Shown here one piece after another: positions 25,161 to 34,144 of a DNA stretch of 64,000 nucleotides (within the stretch, counting starts at the first letter, position 1; each line of letters opens with the position of its first letter). The stretch is taken from assembly GCA_910588535.1 (NCBI GenBank), contig CAJUOO010000007.1, forward strand, positions 1 to 64,000, in the 5' to 3' direction. The notes beneath the pieces are model-generated. The model searched no databases, was not told the DNA's origin, and saw nothing but the letters and a program-made list of their open reading frames with translations. Made by a program: the position numbers and the translations under genes. This DNA comes from an uncultured Lachnospiraceae bacterium (GTDB lineage: Bacteria; Bacillota; Clostridia; Lachnospirales; Lachnospiraceae).

Positions 25161-26246
25161 TTGTGGAGCTGGTTTTTGGGTATACCGATCAGCTATATTG
25201 GACAGAGGAAGTTGATAGAGCATTTTAAGTCTCCGGGCAAGGTGATGGAGGCATCCGAACAGGAGATTTCGCAAATTATTGGAAAAATACAGCCCGCAGT
25301 AGAATATTTGAAGGAAAGAAGGAATACAGATTGGAGGAAAGCATATGTTATTCTTGAGGAGCGGGGAATTCATCTAACCATAAAAGGGGAGAGCGATTAT
25401 CCAAAGGCACTACAGCCACTTTCTGATGCACCATTTGGACTGTATCACAGCGGAAGGCTTCCAGATGAAGAGGTCTGTGTCTCTATAGTGGGTTCCAGAA
25501 GCTGCAGCCGCTATGGGCTTGAGGTGGCAGCAAGTTTGGGGAGAGTGCTGGCGGAAGCAGGCGCGGCGGTGATCAGTGGCATGGCGCTTGGCATTGATGG
25601 TGCTGGGCAGTGGGCGGCGTTGGAGCAGGGAGGGAGAAGCTATGCTGTTTTGGGCAGCGGTATCGATATCTGTTATCCAAAGGAGAATCGCAGGCTCTAT
25701 GACAGGCTGATTAAGGAGGGGGGACTTATCAGTGAATTTCCTCCCGGCTCACCGCCTCACGCATGGCATTTTCCAGTGAGAAACCGAATTATCAGCGGAT
25801 TGTCGAGAGCTTTGGTGGTGGTGGAGGCAAGGAGAAGAAGTGGTTCACTTATCACTGCAGATCTTGCCCTGGAGCAGGGGAGAGAGATCTATGCCGTGCC
25901 GGGAAGAGTGACAGATTCTTTGAGCCAAGGGTGCAATGAGCTGATTAGGAGTGGTGCCGGAATTGTACTTTCGCCTGAGACGCTTCTGGAAGAATTGGAT
26001 ATTACTTCCAGATATAACAAAAAGAATTCTAAAAAATTTTCAAACAGACTTGCAGAAAATGAAAAATTGGTGTATAGTTGTTTAGATTTGACACCAAAAA
26101 GTACAGAAGCGATTAGCAGAGAGACAGATCGTTCCATTGCGGAGGTGACAGAGCTTTTGATAGCTCTCCAGCTAAAAGGGCTGGCTGTCGAGACAGGAAT
26201 CGGTTACTATGCCTTGGCAGGTAAGGAGCGAATCTGCTGCAGATAA
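25161..26246 (+). CDS. dprA: DNA processing protein DprA
   Basis: A 361-residue DprA/Smf protein, which loads RecA on incoming single-stranded DNA during transformation. The Rossmann-like core has SIVGSRSCSRYG (about 109-120), GMALGIDGAGQWAAL (about 140-154) and FPVRNRIISGLSRALVVVEARRRSGSL (about 203-229). The last 65 residues form the winged-helix DML1-like domain. TTG 25161 is the only good start, six bases after GGAG; an in-frame stop lies 25 bases upstream. Confidence 0.9.
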   Translation: MWSWFLGIPISYIGQRKLIEHFKSPGKVMEASEQEISQIIGKIQPAVEYLKERRNTDWRKAYVILEERGIHLTIKGESDYPKALQPLSDAPFGLYHSGRLPDEEVCVSIVGSRSCSRYGLEVAASLGRVLAEAGAAVISGMALGIDGAGQWAALEQGGRSYAVLGSGIDICYPKENRRLYDRLIKEGGLISEFPPGSPPHAWHFPVRNRIISGLSRALVVVEARRRSGSLITADLALEQGREIYAVPGRVTDSLSQGCNELIRSGAGIVLSPETLLEELDITSRYNKKNSKKFSNRLAENEKLVYSCLDLTPKSTEAISRETDRSIAEVTELLIALQLKGLAVETGIGYYALAGKERICCR

Positions 26247-26260
26247 AAGGGGATGGAAGA

Positions 26261-28330
26261 ATGGCAAAAAATCTGGTAATTGTGGAATCACCAGCAAAAG
26301 AGAAGACAATCAAGAAATTTCTTGGAAGTAATTATGAGGTGCTGGCTTCACAGGGGCATGTCCGAGATTTGCCCAAAAGTCAGATGGGGATAGATGTAGA
26401 GCATGATTATGAGCCGAAGTATATCACAATCCGTGGCAAGGGAGATGTACTTGCGAAGCTCCGCAGAGAGGTAAAAAAGGCGGAGCGTGTTTTTCTGGCG
26501 ACGGACCCTGATCGGGAAGGGGAAGCGATCTCGTGGCATCTGTCGAGAGCGCTCAAGCTGGATGAGGAAAAAACAAGCAGAATCACCTTTAATGAGATAA
26601 CCAAAAATGCCGTGCGAGCTTCCTTAAAGCAGGCGCGTGAGATTGATATGGATCTGGTAGATGCACAACAGACCAGAAGAATGTTGGACCGCATGGTGGG
26701 CTACAGCATCAGTCCACTTTTGTGGGGGAAGGTGAAGCGCGGGCTTAGCGCTGGGCGTGTGCAGTCTGTGGCACTTCGTCTCATCTGTGAGAGGGAGGAG
26801 GAGATCAATGCATTTATCCCAGAGGAATATTGGACCATAGATGTCGCGCTCTCTGTAAAGGGAGAGAGAAAGCCTCTACATGCGAAATTCTACGGTAATA
26901 AAAAGGGAAAGCTCACCATTCATAATGAAAAGGAAGCACTAGAAATCAAGGATTATGTCGCCAAGGCAAATTTCATAATAGAAGAGATTAAGATAGGAGA
27001 GCGGGTGAAGAAGGCACCGCTTCCTTTTACCACCAGCACGTTGCAGCAGGAGGCGTCGAAGGTCCTTAACTTCTCCACGCAGAAGACGATGAGACTTGCA
27101 CAGCAACTTTATGAAGGAATTGATATCAAAGGCAATGGTACGGTCGGCGTTATCACTTATCTGAGAACGGATTCCACCCGCGTTGCGGATGAGGCAGATA
27201 AGGCAGCGAGGGAGTTTATTGAGAAAACCTACGGAAAGACTTATGTGGCTAAGGCAGAGGAGAAGAAAAAGAATGGACAGAAGATTCAGGATGCACATGA
27301 GGCGATCCGGCCGACTGACATCACGCTGACCCCTTCAGCCTTAAAAGAATCTCTGTCAAGGGATCAGTTCCGCCTCTATCAGCTTATCTGGAAGCGCTTT
27401 GCCGCAAGCCGAATGGCGCCTGCAGTGTATGAAACTTCTTCTATAAAGCTGTCGGCGGGCGACTATATCTTTTCGAGTGCTGCCTCTAAGAAAAAATTTG
27501 ACGGCTTTTTGTCTGTATACAATGATGAGGAGGAAAAGTCGGAGGAGGGAGCGCTTATGTATGGGCTCTCGAAGGAAAGTGTGCTGACGCTTAAGGATAT
27601 CGAGGAGAAACAACATTTTACTCAGCCTCCCGCACATTACACGGAGGCATCTTTGGTGAAGATGCTGGAGGAGCTTGGCATTGGCCGACCCAGCACTTAC
27701 GCCCCGACCATCACGACGATTCTTGCGAGGCGCTATGTCGTGAAAGAGAATAAAAATCTGTATGTGACAGAGCTTGGGGAGGCGGTGAATCAGATAATGG
27801 TGACGGCTTTTCCTGCTATAGTGGATGTGCATTTTACGGCAAATATGGAATCCCTGCTTGACAAAGTGGGGGAGGGTGAGATAAACTGGAAAACTGTGGT
27901 CAGAAATTTTTATCCCGATCTGGCTGAGGCAGTAGAACAGGCACAGAAGGAGCTTGAGAAGATTGAGATCGCCGATGAGGTGACGGAGGAGCTCTGTGAT
28001 GTATGTGGCCGCAATATGGTGATAAAATATGGTCCACATGGAAAATTTCTTGCCTGCCCCGGCTTTCCGGATTGTAGAAATACCAAGCCATATCTGGAAA
28101 AAATAGGCGTTTCCTGCCCGAAATGTGGGAAGGATATTATTCTGAAAAAGACCAAAAAAGGCAGAAAATACTATGGATGTGAGGCAAATCCAGAATGTGA
28201 TTTTATGTCGTGGCAAAAGCCTTCGACAGAAAGGTGCCCAAAGTGCGGGGGCGTTCTTCTTGAGAAGGGCAATAAGCTCGCCTGCATGGATGAGCAATGC
28301 GGGTATAGTACGAATAAACAAAAAATATAG
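26261..28330 (+). CDS. topA: DNA topoisomerase I
   Basis: A 689-residue type IA topoisomerase that relaxes negative supercoils. The Toprim domain has E9 (VESPAKEKT) and DPDREGEA (82-89); the active-site Tyr300 is in VITYLRTDSTR. Three C-terminal four-cysteine zinc ribbons start at about 579, 620 and 660 (CDVCGRNM, CPKCGKDI, CPKCGGVL). It follows dprA by 14 bp, the order usual in Clostridia and Bacilli. Confidence 0.97.
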   Translation: MAKNLVIVESPAKEKTIKKFLGSNYEVLASQGHVRDLPKSQMGIDVEHDYEPKYITIRGKGDVLAKLRREVKKAERVFLATDPDREGEAISWHLSRALKLDEEKTSRITFNEITKNAVRASLKQAREIDMDLVDAQQTRRMLDRMVGYSISPLLWGKVKRGLSAGRVQSVALRLICEREEEINAFIPEEYWTIDVALSVKGERKPLHAKFYGNKKGKLTIHNEKEALEIKDYVAKANFIIEEIKIGERVKKAPLPFTTSTLQQEASKVLNFSTQKTMRLAQQLYEGIDIKGNGTVGVITYLRTDSTRVADEADKAAREFIEKTYGKTYVAKAEEKKKNGQKIQDAHEAIRPTDITLTPSALKESLSRDQFRLYQLIWKRFAASRMAPAVYETSSIKLSAGDYIFSSAASKKKFDGFLSVYNDEEEKSEEGALMYGLSKESVLTLKDIEEKQHFTQPPAHYTEASLVKMLEELGIGRPSTYAPTITTILARRYVVKENKNLYVTELGEAVNQIMVTAFPAIVDVHFTANMESLLDKVGEGEINWKTVVRNFYPDLAEAVEQAQKELEKIEIADEVTEELCDVCGRNMVIKYGPHGKFLACPGFPDCRNTKPYLEKIGVSCPKCGKDIILKKTKKGRKYYGCEANPECDFMSWQKPSTERCPKCGGVLLEKGNKLACMDEQCGYSTNKQKI

Positions 28331-28359
28331 AAAATTTTATGAATTATTTGAGAAAACTC

Positions 28360-28388
28360 TTGTTTCTGTCTGCACAATGTGCTAATAT
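28360..28388 (+). promoter_or_regulatory. Candidate promoter of codY
   Basis: TTGTTT (28360-28365), 17 bases, TAATAT (28383-28388), 57 bp before the codY start. Confidence 0.4.
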
Positions 28389-28445
28389 TTCAATAGATGA
28401 ACGGATTCCTTTAGTACAGATGTGAGAAACGCAGGGAGGAACAAG

Positions 28446-29216
28446 ATGAGCGTACAATTACTTGATAAAACAAGAAAGATCAACAAGCTGCTTCACAATA
28501 ATAATTCTCATAAGGTAGTGTTTAATGATATCTGCGAGGTGCTCAGCGAGATTCTGGATTCCAATATTTTGGTGATTAGCAGAAAGGGAAAGGTACTTGG
28601 AGTGAGTGTTTGTCCGGGCGTGGATGAGATCACGGAGCTGATTGATGACGTGATTGGAGGACATATTGACCGGATGCTTAACGAGCGCTTGCTGAGCGTG
28701 CTGTCCACGAAGGAGAATGTGAATCTTGCAACTCTGGGCTTTGCGGAGGAGAATGTCAGAAAATATCAGGCGATTATCACTCCTATTGATATTTCGGGAG
28801 AGCGGCTGGGCACACTGTTTATCTACAAGTCTGACAGCCAGTATGAGATTGATGATATTATCTTGAGTGAATATGGGACGACCGTTGTGGGTCTTGAGAT
28901 GATGCGGTCTGTGAACGAGGAGACGGCGGAGGAGACGAGGAAGGTGCAGATTGTGAAATCTGCTATCAGCACACTTTCATTTTCCGAGCTTGAGGCAATC
29001 ACACATATTTTTGAGGAGCTGGACGGAAATGAGGGGATTTTGGTTGCGAGCAAGATCGCAGACCGTGTGGGAATCACTCGTTCCGTGATTGTAAATGCAC
29101 TGCGGAAGTTTGAGAGTGCGGGGGTGATAGAGTCCCGTTCTTCAGGGATGAAAGGGACATATATCAAGGTCCTGAACGATGTGGTGTTTGATGAACTGAA
29201 AAGATTAAAACAGTAG
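28446..29216 (+). CDS. codY: Global transcriptional repressor CodY
   Basis: A 256-residue CodY, which senses GTP and branched-chain amino acids and represses stationary-phase, nutrient and motility genes. The N-terminal GAF domain spans about 1-150, and the C-terminal winged helix has KIADRVGITRSVIVNALRKFESAGVI (about 205-230), the family's DNA-recognition helix. ATG 28446 follows GGGAGGAAC; an earlier in-frame start at 28422 adds residues the family lacks. Placement directly before the flagellar operon, as in B. subtilis, suggests nutritional control of motility. Confidence 0.95.
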   Translation: MSVQLLDKTRKINKLLHNNNSHKVVFNDICEVLSEILDSNILVISRKGKVLGVSVCPGVDEITELIDDVIGGHIDRMLNERLLSVLSTKENVNLATLGFAEENVRKYQAIITPIDISGERLGTLFIYKSDSQYEIDDIILSEYGTTVVGLEMMRSVNEETAEETRKVQIVKSAISTLSFSELEAITHIFEELDGNEGILVASKIADRVGITRSVIVNALRKFESAGVIESRSSGMKGTYIKVLNDVVFDELKRLKQ

Positions 29217-29238
29217 GTCAGGATGACAAGATTTGGAG

Positions 29239-29281
29239 AGCAAAAGGATTTGGCAAATAAAGGTTTCCTTTTGCTTTCTGC
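29239..29281 (+). terminator. Terminator after codY
   Basis: Perfect 10-bp stem AGCAAAAGGA (29239-29248) / TCCTTTTGCT (29266-29275), followed by TTCTGCTTGTT. Moderate strength. Confidence 0.65.
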
Positions 29282-29329
29282 TTGTTATGTGATATAAGTA
29301 CCAAGATGGTAAAAATTTATATTTTGGAC

Positions 29330-29357
29330 TTGCCATTTTTGTGATATAATTTATAAT
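29330..29357 (+). promoter_or_regulatory. Candidate promoter of the flagellar operon
   Basis: TTGCCA (29330-29335), 16 bases, TATAAT (29352-29357), 60 bp before flgB. A second TATAAT at 29345-29350 could pair with TTGGAC (29324) at 15 bases. Both are sigma-A type. Confidence 0.5.
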
Positions 29358-29417
29358 AGTCTATGTGGATGATAATGGTGTGGATTTGTGGCAAAAAACA
29401 GCAGGGGGAGGAATTAC

Positions 29418-29807
29418 ATGATTAATTCAGGTGTCTTTAGGTATATTAATGTTCTTGATAAAGCGGCCGATGCAAGTTGGGCGAGGAATGAGGTTCTCAA
29501 TAATAATATGGCGAATGTGGCGACACCTAACTATAAGAGGAAGGATGTTCGTTTTGAATCCTATCTGGAGGAGGAACTTAGGGGGAGTGGCTCGATTGGC
29601 AGGAAGATTAGGGATATGAATCTTAGTAAGCTGAATTATTCAACCTATACAGATTTGTCCAATTATCGCTATCGTCTGGACGGCAGTAACGTGGATATGG
29701 CGGTGGAACAGGCAGAGCTTGCATCTGAGCAGATTCGATATCAAGCTTTGACTAGGGCGATGACAAGTGAGTTTACCAGACTTAGAACGGCTATGACTAC
29801 ATCGTAG
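29418..29807 (+). CDS. flgB: Flagellar proximal rod protein FlgB
   Basis: A 129-residue rod protein, first gene of the operon. It has the rod/hook N-terminal pattern ARNEVLNNNMANVATPNYKRKDV (about 18-40) and the C-terminal helix QAELASEQIRYQALTRAM. ATG 29418 is chosen because GGGGGAGGAA precedes it; a GTG at 29388 is in frame but adds residues unlike the family. FlgB is exported and assembles next to the MS ring with FlgC and FliE. Confidence 0.95.
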   Translation: MINSGVFRYINVLDKAADASWARNEVLNNNMANVATPNYKRKDVRFESYLEEELRGSGSIGRKIRDMNLSKLNYSTYTDLSNYRYRLDGSNVDMAVEQAELASEQIRYQALTRAMTSEFTRLRTAMTTS

Positions 29808-29840
29808 ATAGATTGATAGAAGGGAAGAGGAATAGAGATT

Positions 29841-30290
29841 ATGGCAATATTTAGCGGGCTGAATATCAGCGCTTCAGGAATGTCTGCACAGAGGATTCGC
29901 ATGGATATATTGGCGGAGAATGCGGCGAATGTAAAGACGACAAGAGGAGATGACAATCAGCCATACCGCAGGAAGAATGTAGTATTTATGGAGAAACCGG
30001 CGACCAATTTCAGCACGATTCTTAACTCTGTGACGGGGTATCGAAACTCATACATAGGGAATGGAGTTAAGGTGACAGAGATTGTGGAGGATACCAAGAC
30101 ACCGATGAATATGGTGTATGATCCTGCTCATCCTGATGCTGATGAGAACGGTTATGTTACATATCCTAATGTAAATGTGGTGACAGAGATGGTTGACCTT
30201 ATTGACGCGACACGTGCTTATGAGGCGAATGTTACGGCGTTCAATGCGACGAAGAGCATGGCACTTCAGGCGCTGGACATAGGCAGATAG
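29841..30290 (+). CDS. flgC: Flagellar proximal rod protein FlgC
   Basis: A 149-residue rod protein. MAIFSGLNISASGMSAQRIRMDILAENAANVKT is the usual N-terminus, VYDPAHPDADENGYV the central conserved loop, and VDLIDATRAYEANVTAFNATKSMALQALDIGR the C-terminal assembly helix. It sits 33 bp after flgB. Confidence 0.96.
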   Translation: MAIFSGLNISASGMSAQRIRMDILAENAANVKTTRGDDNQPYRRKNVVFMEKPATNFSTILNSVTGYRNSYIGNGVKVTEIVEDTKTPMNMVYDPAHPDADENGYVTYPNVNVVTEMVDLIDATRAYEANVTAFNATKSMALQALDIGR

Positions 30291-30313
30291 AACAATAGGG
30301 GAGGAAACTAAAA

Positions 30314-30625
30314 ATGTCAGCATATATACAGTCAATTGACAGTATCGCCGCCCAGAAGCTGGCGGCAACGCTTGAGAAAACTGCCGATTCCAACGACAGG
30401 TCCTTCTCAGCCTTCTTTGATTCCGCAGTGAAGCTTATTACAGAGACGAATGATTTACAGACGGCAGCGAATGCAGAGGAGCTCAACATGATGCTGGGCT
30501 ATGCAGAGAATGCCCATGATTTGTCTAATGCACTTACGAAGGCAGAGCTTGCAATTAACTATACCGTTACGATTAAGAATAAGATTCTGGAAGCATATAA
30601 GGAAATTATGAATATTCAGATTTAG
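30314..30625 (+). CDS. fliE: Flagellar hook-basal body protein FliE
   Basis: A 103-residue FliE, the adaptor between MS ring and rod. The C-terminal half (EELNMMLGYAENAHDLSNALTKAELAINYTVTIKNKILEAYKEIMNIQI) is the family signature region. Length is normal. Confidence 0.93.
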   Translation: MSAYIQSIDSIAAQKLAATLEKTADSNDRSFSAFFDSAVKLITETNDLQTAANAEELNMMLGYAENAHDLSNALTKAELAINYTVTIKNKILEAYKEIMNIQI

Positions 30626-30682
30626 TAACAGGGCACAGCCCACAGCTTTAAGAAATGAAACTTATAAAACGGAGATTGTACC

Positions 30683-32302
30683 ATGCCTGAACAAGTGAAG
30701 AAAATCCAGCAACAGATACTGGAATATTGGAATAAATTTAATAAAAAGCAGAAAAAAATAATTATCAGCGTGGCAGCAGTGCTTCTGGTTGCATTTGGTG
30801 TTCTGGGATGGGCATTATCAAGGCCGAATTATGTGACATTGATCAAATGTGAGACGGCGTCAGACGCTGCCGATGTTAAGAAGCTGTTAGACGGAAGTGA
30901 TTATAGTAATACTTACAAGATGTCGGAGGATGGACTGACTTTTTATGTGAATAAGAAGCAGTATGCGTCGACAACCTTGTTTTTGGCGGAGAATAATATT
31001 CCTTCCAGCGGGTATACCTATGCGAGTGTATTAGAAAGCGGGAATGGGCTTTTGCCACCCAGTGACAGCCAGCTCGCCCTTCAGGAGAAGATGGCGAAGG
31101 AGCAGGCGATCAAGCAGATTCTGGAAGCAAATGAATATATTAGGCGCGCCTATGTCGACATTCAGGTGCCAGCGGAGAAGCTTTCCATCTTAAGTGAGGA
31201 TGAGGAGACGATGGTTGGCATAACACTGGAGCTGAGAGAGGAGCTTCCGGCTGGAGCCGGTGAGAATCTTGCCAGTGTTGTAGCCTACATGGTGGGAAAT
31301 GAGACGACAAGGCATATTGTGATCCTTGATAATCTGGCTCAGGTAATCTATTCGGGAAGTTTGGCGGAGGATACTTCGCTGGCTGGGCAGATATCAGATC
31401 AAGTAGGTGTGAAGGCACAGATGGAGAGCGTGCTTTCCACTAAGGTTAAGGGATTGATTGTCAAGCTGGGAGTTTGGAATGATGTCGAGGTCGCAGCAAA
31501 CTTATATGCCGATTTTGATGAGAGCACCCAGACAAGAATTGAGTACAGTGTGCCAGATGGAAGAGAAGAAGGGTTTCTTCAATATTACTATCTGAGCAGT
31601 TCGGAGAATACAAGCGGGGCAGGAGGAACACCGGGCACCGAAAGCAACGATGAAGATACCGATTACCAGCTTGAAAACGCGTCAAACGGAAGTTCAAGCC
31701 GCGTGGAGGAAAAGCATTATCTGGTCAACCAGACGGTGGATGAGGTAAAGGGAGCGACTGGTGTGGTTCATCTGGATCAGTCCAGCATAGCGGTAACGCT
31801 GACACGCTATCATGTATATAATGAAGATATATTAAAGGAGCAGGGCGAGCTCGATGAGATAAACTTTACCCAGTTTCAGGCAGAACATGGAACTCCTGTG
31901 ATGATGGAGGTGCCGGATGAGCTTTATGAGAATCTTGTGAGAGCAACTGGTATAGCGAGAAATGATATTCATATACTTGCTTATGAGATTCCATTTTTTC
32001 AGGAGTCCACATCAAGCTTTGATATTACAAACTATCTGCCTTTGATTGTGATGCTGATTATTATTCTCCTGCTTGCATTTGTGGTATTTAGAAGCACGAG
32101 ATCAGAAGAGGTTGTGGAGACAGAGCCAGAGCTTTCTGTGGAAGCTCTGCTTGCTTCAACGAATACACAGCCTGCAGTGGCAGATATCGATATGCAGGAT
32201 AAATCAGAGGCAAGGAAAGCGATCGAGAAATTTGTGGATGAGAATCCAGAGGCAGTTGCTCTTCTGCTTCGCAACTGGCTTGATGATGACTGGGAGGGAT
32301 AA
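30683..32302 (+). CDS. fliF: Flagellar MS-ring protein FliF
   Basis: A 539-residue MS-ring protein with two transmembrane segments (about 28-48 and 453-473), ring-building motifs between them (YASTTLFLAENNIPSSGYTYAS at about 93-114), a Ser/Gly/Asn-rich loop (about 305-345), and a C-terminal cytoplasmic tail (ARKAIEKFVDENPEAVALLLRNWL, about 510-533) that binds FliG. It is the base on which rod and export gate assemble. Confidence 0.96.
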   Translation: MPEQVKKIQQQILEYWNKFNKKQKKIIISVAAVLLVAFGVLGWALSRPNYVTLIKCETASDAADVKKLLDGSDYSNTYKMSEDGLTFYVNKKQYASTTLFLAENNIPSSGYTYASVLESGNGLLPPSDSQLALQEKMAKEQAIKQILEANEYIRRAYVDIQVPAEKLSILSEDEETMVGITLELREELPAGAGENLASVVAYMVGNETTRHIVILDNLAQVIYSGSLAEDTSLAGQISDQVGVKAQMESVLSTKVKGLIVKLGVWNDVEVAANLYADFDESTQTRIEYSVPDGREEGFLQYYYLSSSENTSGAGGTPGTESNDEDTDYQLENASNGSSSRVEEKHYLVNQTVDEVKGATGVVHLDQSSIAVTLTRYHVYNEDILKEQGELDEINFTQFQAEHGTPVMMEVPDELYENLVRATGIARNDIHILAYEIPFFQESTSSFDITNYLPLIVMLIIILLLAFVVFRSTRSEEVVETEPELSVEALLASTNTQPAVADIDMQDKSEARKAIEKFVDENPEAVALLLRNWLDDDWEG

Positions 32303-32307
32303 GGAGT

Positions 32308-33321
32308 ATGGCAAAGCAAGAACAAGAGTTGTCCGGTATCCAGAAAGCGGCGATCTTGCTGATCTCCCTTGGACCGGAAAAATCGGCTACAATATTCAAG
32401 CATCTGAAAGAAGATGAGATTGAACAGCTCACCTTGGAGATCGCGAATACACGTAGTGTGTCGCCTCAGACAAAGGAAGAGATTATCAACGAATTTTATG
32501 AAGTGTGTCTGGCACAGCAATATATTGCAGAGGGTGGTATTGGCTATGCAAAGGAACTCTTGGAGAAGGCCCTTGGGTCGGAGAAGGCGATGGCTGTTAT
32601 CAGCAAGCTGACCTCCTCCTTGCAGGTTCGTCCATTTGAATTTATTCGAAAGACAGAGCCAGCACAGCTTCTTAATTTTATACAGGATGAGCATCCACAG
32701 ACGATTGCGCTGATATTATCTTATCTGTCAGCACAGCAGTCGGCTCAGGTGATCTCAGCACTGCCTCCGGAGAAACAGGCAGATGTAGCAAAGCGTATCG
32801 CGCAGATGGACCGCACTTCACCGGATGTCATCAAGGAAGTGGAGCGTGTGCTGGAGCGCAAACTGGCATCTCTTGTCAATCAGGATTACACGATTATCGG
32901 CGGTGTCGATGCTATCGTGGATATCTTGAATTCTGTTGACCGTGGTACAGAGAAGCATATTGTGGAGAGTCTGGAGATGGAAGAGCCAGAATTGGCAGAC
33001 GAGATTCGCCGCAAGATGTTTGTGTTCGAGGATATTTTGCTTCTGGACGACAGAACTGTACAGAGAGTGCTCAGGGATGTGGACAACAACGACCTCTCCG
33101 TTGCGCTTAAGAGTGCGAATGAGGAGGTTAAGGGGCTTATCTTTAATAACTTGTCAAAGCGTCTTGCCACAATGATTCAGGAGGACATGGAGTTTATGGG
33201 ACCTGTCCGCATGAAGGATGTGGAGGAAGCACAGCAGAAGATTGTAAATGTTATCCGTAAGCTTGAGGATTCTGGTGAGATTGTAATCGCCCGCGGCGGA
33301 GGTGACGAGCTTGTTGTCTAA
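32308..33321 (+). CDS. fliG: Flagellar motor switch protein FliG
   Basis: A 337-residue switch protein. The N-domain binds FliF (GIQKAAILLISLGPEKSATIFKHL), the middle domain has EHPQTIALILSYL (about 129-141), and the C-domain carries the charged torque helix (LLDDRTVQRVLRDVDNNDLSVALKSA). It begins six bases after fliF, and its last bases contain the ribosome site for fliH. Confidence 0.97.
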   Translation: MAKQEQELSGIQKAAILLISLGPEKSATIFKHLKEDEIEQLTLEIANTRSVSPQTKEEIINEFYEVCLAQQYIAEGGIGYAKELLEKALGSEKAMAVISKLTSSLQVRPFEFIRKTEPAQLLNFIQDEHPQTIALILSYLSAQQSAQVISALPPEKQADVAKRIAQMDRTSPDVIKEVERVLERKLASLVNQDYTIIGGVDAIVDILNSVDRGTEKHIVESLEMEEPELADEIRRKMFVFEDILLLDDRTVQRVLRDVDNNDLSVALKSANEEVKGLIFNNLSKRLATMIQEDMEFMGPVRMKDVEEAQQKIVNVIRKLEDSGEIVIARGGGDELVV

Positions 33322-34132
33322 TTTGTTAAAGGCTAATCAGATAAAAGAAGAAGAAGTTCGAGTGATTGATTATAATGATGTGATCACAGAAAAACTTGAG
33401 GAGATACGCCGTCAGCTGCTGAGGGACAGCGGCATGTCGGACGAGGAGATAGCGGGAAGTTTTATGGCAGGGTTATCTGCACCTCAGATTGAAGTTGAGC
33501 CTCAACCGGACCCAGCGGAGGAGTTGGAGAAGGCGAGGGCGGAGGCTGAACAGCTTTTGCAGAGTGCAAGAGCGGAGGCTGAACAGATGAGGACTCAGGC
33601 AGAAGCAGAGGCGGAAGCGCTTAAGGAGCAGGGCTATCAAGAGGGAAGCCAGCAGGGCTATCAACAGGGTTATCAGGAGGGTTCTCTTGCAGCGCAGGCT
33701 GAGCTTGAGAGAGAGAGAGAACAGCTTGAGGAGGAGAGAACTAGAAGAGAGGCTGAGTACATAGAGCGATATAACCAGATGGAGCAGGAGCTGGTGGATG
33801 TGATTGTGGAGGTAGTTTCTCATGTCACCTCCGCATCTCTGATAGAGAAGAAAGATATTATTTTGCACCTTATCCGCAATGCGTTGGAGCAGGCGGAGGG
33901 AAGCAAGCAGTTTTTGATTCATGTGTCAAAGGAGGATTATCCGGCTGTGCTGGAACAGAAGGAGACATTATTCTTTGTCGTTCCACAGAGCATGGAGCTT
34001 GAAGTGATTAAGGATGCTACTCTCGCGGAGGGGCAGTGCATGATAGAGACAGATGGAGGAGTTTTTGACTGTAGCTTAGATACCCAGCTACACAGCCTTA
34101 AGGCAGATATTAAGGCGCTGGCAATGCAGTAG
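33311..34132 (+). CDS. fliH: Flagellar export regulator FliH
   Basis: A 273-residue FliH, the regulator/stator of the FliI export ATPase. It is mostly a Glu/Gln/Ala-rich coiled coil (about 70-165) with glycine-spaced repeats QEGSQQGYQQGYQEGS (about 113-128), then a V-ATPase E-subunit-like C-domain (LVDVIVEVVSHVTSASLIE). The TTG at 33311 is chosen, eight bases after GGAGG inside fliG; a GTG at 33302 is also in frame but overlaps that ribosome site. Confidence 0.88.
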   Translation: MLSNLLKANQIKEEEVRVIDYNDVITEKLEEIRRQLLRDSGMSDEEIAGSFMAGLSAPQIEVEPQPDPAEELEKARAEAEQLLQSARAEAEQMRTQAEAEAEALKEQGYQEGSQQGYQQGYQEGSLAAQAELEREREQLEEERTRREAEYIERYNQMEQELVDVIVEVVSHVTSASLIEKKDIILHLIRNALEQAEGSKQFLIHVSKEDYPAVLEQKETLFFVVPQSMELEVIKDATLAEGQCMIETDGGVFDCSLDTQLHSLKADIKALAMQ

Positions 34133-34144
34133 GAGTGATTTTCC

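Noticed and set aside
33473..33922. 149-codon minus-strand frame with Leu/Arg runs opposite fliH
   Set aside because: It arises from the Glu/Gln/Ala-rich coiled-coil codons of fliH read in reverse.
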